This document shows positions 57,170 to 64,000 of a DNA stretch of 64,000 nucleotides, in pieces; positions within the stretch are counted from its first letter, which is position 1, and each line of letters opens with the position of its first letter. The notes below the pieces were generated by a model. It made no database searches. It worked only from the letters and a program-made list of their open reading frames with translations, and was not told where the DNA came from. The translations under genes were made by a program, and so were the position numbers. Origin of the DNA: Thalassia testudinum (lineage: Eukaryota; Streptophyta; Magnoliopsida; Alismatales; Hydrocharitaceae); assembly GCA_037157565.1 (NCBI GenBank), contig JAZHRO010000013.1:31004501-31068500 (forward strand), given 5' to 3'.

Positions 57170-57201
57170 CACCCATGAGGGTGTCATGTATCCTCGAAAA
57201 G
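57170..57201 (+). promoter_or_regulatory. CACCC hairpin box in B2
   Basis: CACCC-ATGA-GGGTG (57170-57183) followed by TCATGTATCCTCGAAAAG. The third example of the family-B box. Confidence 0.6.
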
Positions 57202-58092
57202 CCCGTGCCACCCATTAAACAAATTTTTGATTAAGTAAAGGATTAATGGGTTATGAGAGATCTAAAATTGACTAAGTGTGGAACTAAAGAAAGCACAGTA
57301 AGAAAGAAAAGGTTAAGGAAGAAGAATAAGAGAAGAGAAGAAGAGTGCATAGCTAAGGAAATAAAAGAGAAGAAATAAGGAAGGAAAAGAGGCTGACAAA
57401 GAGAGGGAGCTTAAGAAACTAAGGGAAGCTAAGTGAAAAAGATAAAAGAAAAGAAGAAAGCTAATGAAGAGAGTTAACAAGGAGAGCTTGAGAGAATGAA
57501 GAGAGAAGAGAAAGAACAAAGATTTAAATGAAGAATAAAATGATATAAGATCAGACGTATGCTCTTTTAAGTTGTCTAATTCTCTTTTTAGACGTCTAAT
57601 TTTGGGGCTAAATCTATTATATTACATGTTTTCTAGCTTTTAACGTTGTAAAGGCTTGTTAAATTCCTCTTCATGCATTCCTTTACCTTATATTCTTGTA
57701 AGAAGTTGTAATAAACATGTTTACTTGGTTTTAAATGACAAATATTCTTTGTATACTTGTTTCTTTTCAAATGGAATATTGCATGCTTTTAATTGTTAAT
57801 CTCTTGTGCTATATTCATGTGTTTAAAGTATTGTTAATTTTAATATGATTAATTAAGTAGTTTTTAATTAATGCTTAGGAATTAATGGTGAATTAAGCTT
57901 ACGATTATGCCTCCCAACGAACGACTTGGACTCAACCAGTTAAAAAAAAACTTAAATTCTAAAATTTTAGGTTAACTTAATCCTATACTACAATTCCAAC
58001 ACTAATTTGAATTAAACTAAGTTACTTTCTGATGCACTTAATTAAGTCTAATTAACTTAATTAACTGTATTGGGAAATAATGCATCAAACCA

Positions 58093-58750
58093 CATGGAGC
58101 CCTGAGCTGGTCCGTCTGGCTCACAAACGCGGGTGCAATGCCCCTAGCCACGCGCCCAAATACCCAACAAGGAGCCATGGAGCGAGGTAACTTCCCTCAT
58201 GGATCACCTGAAGGATGCGGTGTCGATGACGACCACTGCTAAAGGCAGGTATGCCCCTGGATAGGCAGGCCCTAACGCCTGTTTGCGGAAGAGGCTTCAT
58301 CCACCAGCAAAGAGCGGAAGGTACCGGGCAATGAAGTCTTGTGTTTAAGAAGGAACGCACTCCTTTGGCTGTGCACTAAGCGGACGTGCCTGAGGTGGAT
58401 CGGTCTACGGAGGATCGCTCCCTCGTTGGCCAATAGGGTTCCTCGGTGAATGCACCCCCCTGACCATAAGTTAGGCAGGCGAGCTCGAATGGGCACAAGC
58501 CTTAGACTAAGGTTCGCTACTCTCAGGCCCCGTGAGGCCAAGGAACGGATGGCCTATAGGGCACCTGCGGCATCACCCTAGATAGGGACCTCGACAGTTG
58601 TAGATAGCCGTTTCCGCCTTGCTGCAAGCTAAGAGCCAGGCGAGTCAATGCACCGTTCAAGTGAACAAGCAGTGTCACCCAGGTCCCTTGTCAGATGGGC
58701 ATCGCCGCTTAAACACTTGCAGTAACGCTAGCACCGCTTGAGGTTCTTTC
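58093..58750. mobile_element. GC-rich repeat G, piece 3
   Basis: GC-rich, non-coding, between B2 and the Copia LTR. The text across the Copia insertion (…GAGGTTCTTTC + CTCCTATCGC…) is continuous once one CTTTC is removed. Confidence 0.4.
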
Positions 58751-60425
58751 TATTGGTGCAAGGGCACCACGATCGTTAATTTTGATGATAACAAAACACT
58801 TGTATTTAACATTTATATTTGAAGTCTAGGATTTCAGGTTATTTGCAAATGGATACAAGTTTGAAGGAGAAGTGCGAAGAGCTCACGTCCATGGTGGATT
58901 GGAGGAGATCGTTGGAGGAGAAGGAGCTATGCTTGGAGTAAGAGCCTGAAGACAAGAAGAATAGGATAGATTTCTATTTGTACTTTGTATCTTTTGTTCT
59001 TTATTTTCCTAGATTACTTGTTAGAGAGCCCCAAAGTAACAAAACAGTAGTCCTAAGAACACTTACTCAACCCTAGGATACTCAGGCTTTTTGTAGAAAA
59101 CTTAAAAAGCTAAAATAGGCATTAGACAGCCTAATCAGACATCCAATCTGGACATCAGACATCTGATCCTTGACTTTAAGACGTCTGACTGTTTGATCAG
59201 ACATCCAAACACTTTGGCTGAACTTAATGCCTTCTGTTCGTTAATTCCAGACAACCAGCCCTTAGTCCAGACGTCTTAGAAGATGTCTGATTACCTTACT
59301 AGAGGTCCAACTAGAGGACCACCGGCTTTATTAGGCAAATCATAGAAGATTATCTCCTTATCCAAACTACTTTTACTTTTAGATGTCCGTAGTGATCCCT
59401 AAATGTCTGGTAAATAGACGTTAGGCCCAAATCAGCTTTTGTTAGATGTTTACAGCCGTTTAGCCTTGGGAAATCCATTCTCGCAGATGATTGTGTTTCC
59501 AGACATCCAGACCTTGTGCCAGACGTTTGACCTATCGTTTGACCAATAAGCCCTAGAACCCTATTTAGGTCTGGACAAAATCAGGAAGGAAACCCATCTA
59601 GAATTAGACATCTGACCTTATGTCCAGACATCTTAAAAGACATCTTTAGGCATCTATTCTGATCTAACACCGTCCTGTTGATCTGCCCTTCTAGATCAGA
59701 CGTCCAACCTTAAAATCAGATGATGACCTAGACGTCAGATAATAGATTTAGACATTTGATAACACTGTCAGAATCATAAATAACCCTAATTCTGGCCTGA
59801 TTTCCTTGGATTTGTTTCCAACAGCCAAAGAAGCCTTCAAACAGCTAGAAGAGACTTCTAAACCCTTCTTAGGACCTCTATAAATAGAGAAGCACCCTTC
59901 CTAAGCTAAGACACACCAAGAGAGATCAAAGAGAAGTGCTTTTGCTCTCAAAGCTTCCAATCCAAGAGCACCAATACTCTGCCAAGATCACGCCTACGCA
60001 CTTCCGACTAAGGAGAGATTCTTACCTATAGTAGCATATCGTATTTACTTTGTGGCTCTATAGATGCTTGTTGTCATTTTTGTTTGTTGTTGGTTGGGTA
60101 TTCGCTTTGCAAATTCTCGTCTCCTTCATGGGACAAAATACTCCTCGTGAAGAGGAGGGGTTAGAGGTACGCTACTCTCATCTAAGTAGCGTTGTTGTAA
60201 GAGGTTAAGTCACCCTCATTTAGGTGGCTTGGTTAGTGGATTTGATCGACGCTGTAGATAGGGAAATCATAAACCGAGAGGTTTAGGTGGTGGTTTTTAC
60301 CTGGGTTTGGGTTTCAACTATAAATCCTTGTATATTTGTGTGATTAATCTTTTGTGAGATTATTTAGTATATTTCTGCATTATCTATCTTTATGCAAATC
60401 TCACCCTCTCCAGAAGGGAATTACA
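58751..60425 (+). repeat. Solo LTR, SIRE/Maximus-like Copia (copy 2)
   Basis: 1675 bp, homologous to 26799-28541 (TTGGTGCAAGGGCACCACGATC, TTTTGATGATAACAAAACAC; TATAAATA at 59879; TTGGGTATTCGCTTTGC at about 60100). Perfect target duplication CTTTC (58746-58750 and 60426-60430). The first two bases are TA instead of TG. Many GACGTC words have decayed to GACATC and similar. Confidence 0.8.
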
Positions 60426-60430
60426 CTTTC

Positions 60431-61180
60431 CTCCTATCGCTTGAGCCCATCAGTGCAAGTGTTAAAGGGACCTCGAGTCGACGTCACCCCAAGAAATCAA
60501 GCTAACCCTTCCGGGTCGACTCTCCTGAGGTCCCTTCCCTTGACCTTCACCAAGGTAAGGGGGTACGACCAAGCCACCCCGCATGTCCTGGCGAAGCGTT
60601 CTAGGCTTGCTTCAGCAAAAACCCCCCCATCAAGATGTCTCCAAGCCCCTTGGAAAGGGTGCTCCCTTGGTCACTAACCAGGCGGGAGTCTCTACCACAA
60701 CTCCTGCGAGGACCTCGCCTCTGGCCCCTCGGACGCGTCAACACGAAAGTCGAAGGCGACCACAGAGAGCGACACTATCCGAGACAGGTCAACAACCTGC
60801 GTAGCCTCTGACGGCAACACATACAGTGCTCTAGGATGTAAGACTAAGCTACCTTCCAAGCCACTCCTTCTGGGTCGACGCACACTTGGCACATCTCCCT
60901 CTTCGATGGGAGTGCCTTCCTCTCCTCCTGTTGGCCATTCCGGTCACAACCCTTTAGCAATCAGGAAAAGAGGAGAGAAAGGAAGGGCCTGACCCTCCGA
61001 TGTTCCAACTCAGACAGGGACAAACACCCTAACCGGGTTTCCGTACCTAACGCGACCAGGCTAACAGTAGAATCAAGTGGCTCGGCCAACTGCCCACCGG
61101 TACGTGCCTGCCGCTAAGGATGTCCCATTGCATACCTGACTCCCTGGTACTCCGTTCGCCTTTATAGTTATTATAGTCAT
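60431..61180. mobile_element. GC-rich repeat G, piece 4
   Basis: Continues piece 3. Short frames (for example 60583-60804) show no domain and have the composition of the flanking repeat. It ends at the family-A LTR edge. Confidence 0.4.
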
Positions 61181-61320
61181 TGTGGTATATAACAAAACAG
61201 TTACCAGTCTAATACAATTTATTACTCGGAATGAAGAGTTTCCCGAGGTCGAACTCAGGGAGCAAACTATAATTCTAGAAGCATATAAATTCACAATATA
61301 TAAGGTTTTACAAAAAATTA

Positions 61321-61339
61321 AGAGAGAGAGAGAGAGAGA
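61321..61339. repeat. (AG)n microsatellite
   Basis: AG dinucleotide run in the R/U5 part of the LTR. Confidence 0.85.
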
Positions 61340-63082
61340 AAGAAGGGGTGATTGGCTTCTTCTCTTTCTTCAGCCGACTCTCTTCTTTCTTCTTCTTCTT
61401 TTCTTCTTCTCTGCTTCTGTGGTTCCTCTCTATCTTTTCTTCTCTCTGATTTTCTCTTTTTTTTTCTTTTGGGTCTTCTTCTTCCTTGCGGCTGCAGAGG
61501 GTTCTGCCTTCTCTTTTCTTCTTCAGCTGCTAAGTCTTTCTCCTTTCGTCTTCTCTGATTTTCTTCTCTCCTTTCTTCTTCTTTTTCCTTCTTTTCTTCT
61601 GCTCTGGCCCTTCCTCTTCTTTCTTTCTCTCCTTCCTGTCTTCTTCTTCTTCTTCTCTGTGTCTTCTTTCTTCTTCTTCAGCCTACCTTCTTCTTTCTTC
61701 TTCTTCAACAGCTGCGGTTCTTCTCTGCTCTGGTTGCTAACCCTCCGACGTCTGATTCAGTGCTCAAACGGCTTAACTGCGCAGTTGCTACAGTGCGGCT
61801 CCTCTTCTTTTCCATCAACTCCTTTCCTTCCTTTCTTCTTCCTTCGCCTGCTTCTTCCTTTTCTTCCTTCTATCTTGCGCACACACGCAAATATCAGCGC
61901 AAAACCAACCCCTACCCCTTCCCTGCGTCTCTCTCTCTCTGGATCTCTCTTTGGAAAGCTCTCCCAGAGCCAAGTAATCGGGTCGGGTCACGCGCCCGGG
62001 TCCAAGCGCACTAGCGTGGGTGGTGCGCGAGGAGTGCACAGGAGTGTCGGGTCAGATCGCACCAAATCCGTGTGGTGAGCTCACGAACGAGGACGATGAT
62101 AGGTGAGGGACCTCACCCCGTGTGTATCGGAGGCAATCGACACATATCACAAAATCAATTTAAGTGTGGGCATGAGGCCATACACTTACGAGGTGGGACT
62201 AAAGTCCCACCTCCGATCTCGAGTGCCCGCGGGAGAAGGCTTCGCACAATTGGGGCAGCAGCGAAGGCTCGTGACCCCAATTGAGAACCTGGGCATCTCT
62301 GCGGAAGTGCCCGCACTGCATGGGGCCGAAGAAGTCTAGAGCTACCTGCGAAGCAACTCCTGCTGCTCGTCAATGGCGGTGAGGAGGGTGAACCCTGAAA
62401 TCATGAAGACAGCCTCACGGCCACATCAGACAACGCAGGGAGCTTCGCCAGAGGACGGCGAAGGTGGTGCGGGGGTCTGCGAGGTGCGAGAGTGCCTGTG
62501 GCAGTGCGCCTAGGGCACTCTACGTGCGTGAGAGTGGGTGTGTTCGGGGGGTCGTCTGGAGGTGCTAGGAAGTGAATGGAGGGCGGATTTGGTGTCAGTG
62601 AGGTGGTGCGGAGCTTAAGGGGTAGCTGGCGAGGCGGATGGAGGCGTGGAGTGGTGAGGACGCCTCGCCGGAGAGTGGCCGGAGATGGGGATGGTGGTGA
62701 TGGACAGTGGCGGCCAGAGGGTTAAAATGGTAAATTAAGAAGGGGGAAATAACAGGGAGAGAGAAGGGAAGGTTTCAACTTACCTAATTGACGAAGAGGG
62801 AGGGGGGTGGCGCTCGACGCGTACCTGCCGGCACTGGGGACGAAGGAGCCCAGGAGGGGGTTATCGGCGACGAGGAGGAGATCTGAGGACGCTAGCTGGT
62901 GTGGCCTGGCGTGGGTCGAAGAGGCAGAGTGGGCTCTGCTGCAGGTATGGCAGCAGAGCAACGAGGAGGAGGAGGAGAGTTCGCCAGAAGCTAGGGCACT
63001 CTGACTGAAGAGAGGGGAGACAAAATAGAGGGTTTTTCTCCGCCAGAAGTAGCTTGCCATGGACGGTAGCCCCTGTCGCTCC

Positions 63083-63195
63083 TTATAAAGGCACTGGCGA
63101 GGAGAGCGGCCCGAGGGAACGACGTGGAGAGCACGCCGGAGATGGCCAGAGAAGGAGACCCATGCCTTTCGTGCGTTCGTACGAGAGGCATGGGT
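63083..63195 (-). promoter_or_regulatory. Core promoter of right-end family-A LTR
   Basis: TATA-like TTTATAAG on the minus strand (about 63083-63090). The inverted repeat 63158-63195 has 17-base arms ACCCATGCCTTTCGTGC and GTACGAGAGGCATGGGT (15 of 17 paired, loop GTTC on the plus strand, GAAC on the minus), about 70 bases upstream. Confidence 0.7.
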
Positions 63196-64000
63196 TGTTG
63201 CAGGACACAGGGGAGGTCCCTACGACAGAGGACGACGCAGGGAACCTCCCGTTCGTTCCTAAGAACGGGTGCCATGCCCTGCGCGGCGGCATCCTCCGCG
63301 TAAGGTCGCCGGAGGTATGACGCTGCTCAAAATGGCAGGGAGGACCGTTTTGCAAAGAACGACGAGAAAGATAGGAGGCAATGTGTAAGGGTTTCAAAAG
63401 ATAAGAGTCAAAAAGTAATTCAAGAGGACCAATTTGTAAAGTCGATCAAGATGGTCTTTTCTTAGGCCCAAATTTCTATACCAGCCTAATTTGAACCTAA
63501 AGATTTTAATGGTGAAATTTGATTTTAGGTTTGACCATGTTTGACCAATCAACTGCGTAAAAACCCAAATTAGGTCATAAATTAGGCATGGTTCTCATTT
63601 TAGGTTAAAATAGGTTGCAAAGGCCAAATTGAAGGTTCTAAACCCTAGGAAATATTTTTCCATGAATTTTAGAGGGTTTAGTTGGTTTTTATCCTGCCTC
63701 GAACCTCATGAATTAAAGTAGGTTTATTTTAGGGTTACAGAATGTCATTTAATTCTTAAAAGTTGCTATAACCCTTTTCAGATCAGATCATCCCACTTCC
63801 CTCCTTATTAAGCTTATTTGACCTGTGCTTAGACCCTTAATTACCCTGTTTGCATACTGCATTGGTAAAGTTGCAGTTTTACCCCTTATGATTTGTCTTA
63901 TTCTTGAATTCAGAATTCTCTGAGTTAAGCTTCTTTTTAGGTTTTGTAGGAGCTTCTTCATATTTATTTAGATTAAATTGTGCTAGTTAGGGTTCATGAT

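Larger units (their letters stand above)
53988..58092 (+). repeat. B2 LTR (family B), no target duplication seen
   Basis: About 4.1 kb, closely parallel to B1: AATTAACTAGTTG near the start, TATA box at 54769, CACCC box at 57170, purine tract 57285-57540, U5 box CTCCCAACGAACGACTT at about 57910. The tip palindrome is decayed (TGATG/CATTA). The right edge is 58087 or 58092; neither gives a duplication of the left flank GTGAC. Confidence 0.75.
61181..64000 (-). repeat. Family-A LTR, minus strand, cut by window end
   Basis: At least 2.8 kb. The U5 box (complement of CCCGAGGTCGAACTCAGGGAG) is at about 61241-61261, with a purine tract in its sense strand (61325-61745), box GCTCTGGGAGAGC at about 61958-61970, and promoter at 63083-63195. 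The last bases (GTTCATGAT) are inside the LTR roughly ten bases before its expected tip. No primer site lies at the inner edge, so probably a solo LTR. The 298-codon plus-strand frame at 61182-62078 is antisense to the purine tract and not a gene. Confidence 0.75.

Noticed and set aside
60354..60892. Overlapping frames on both strands in GC-rich DNA
   Set aside because: GC-rich sequence gives long frames by chance; frames start inside a Copia LTR or cross its edge and have no domain.
61182..62078. 298-codon open frame rich in Phe, Leu and Ser
   Set aside because: Translation of the antisense of a purine tract in a minus-strand LTR; the apparent hydrophobic protein is a composition artefact.

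Overview
This is repeat-rich nuclear DNA from a seed plant, probably an angiosperm with a large genome. The species cannot be fixed from the sequence. I find no convincing host gene, rRNA, tRNA gene or CRISPR. Almost everything is a nest of LTR retrotransposons, mostly solo LTRs, with a MITE, a second MITE-like element and short spacers. The main group is Ty3/gypsy of the Athila/Tat kind: primer sites match the 3' end of tRNA-Asp, LTRs begin TGAT and end CA, and a 'CTCCCTGAGTTCGACCT'-like box lies near the LTR 3' end. A chromovirus-type Ty3 element with an initiator-Met primer site and two SIRE/Maximus-like Copia solo LTRs are also present.

Layout. 1-4381: minus-strand Athila/Tat-like element E1 (decayed gag, leader, primer site, family-A 5' LTR), inserted in the pol of a minus-strand chromovirus (4382-8303). 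The chromovirus is inserted in the gag region of another minus-strand element, E2 (8304 to about 11200). 11200-14700: AT-rich DNA with a Tourist-like MITE. 14719-29031: minus-strand element E3. Its gag is split by a plus-strand solo LTR (D1, 16287-17956). Its 5' LTR is split by a family-A solo LTR (20834-23546) and a Copia solo LTR (26799-28541). E3 sits inside a second chromovirus-type LTR (29032-29650 and 33676 to about 34250), which is also split by a 4-kb family-B solo LTR (29651-33675). 34250-37984: the 3' part and 3' LTR of a family-D element. 38158-48522: one complete non-autonomous element (a LARD) with two LTRs, target duplication ATGGT, primer site, leader, one decayed acidic reading frame and polypurine tract. 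48528-49841: spacer with a MITE-like element. 49842-61180: a GC-rich unclassified repeat cut into pieces by a family-A solo LTR (50818-53465), a family-B LTR (53988 to about 58092) and a Copia solo LTR (58751-60425). 61181-64000: a minus-strand family-A LTR running off the window.

How the parts relate. The LARD shares its LTR family and a leader of about 240 bp with E1, so it looks like a parasite of E1-type elements. The most unusual signal is structural. Nearly every Athila/Tat-like LTR has (i) a palindrome at its outer 5' tip and (ii) a longer inverted repeat roughly 15-85 bp upstream of the TATA box. The arm sequences differ between families while pairing is kept, as expected for a selected hairpin or cruciform. 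Other candidates are a covarying CACCC/GGGTG hairpin in family-B-type LTRs, a tRNA-like segment in two U3 regions, and a GACGTC-rich palindrome array shared by unrelated LTR classes.
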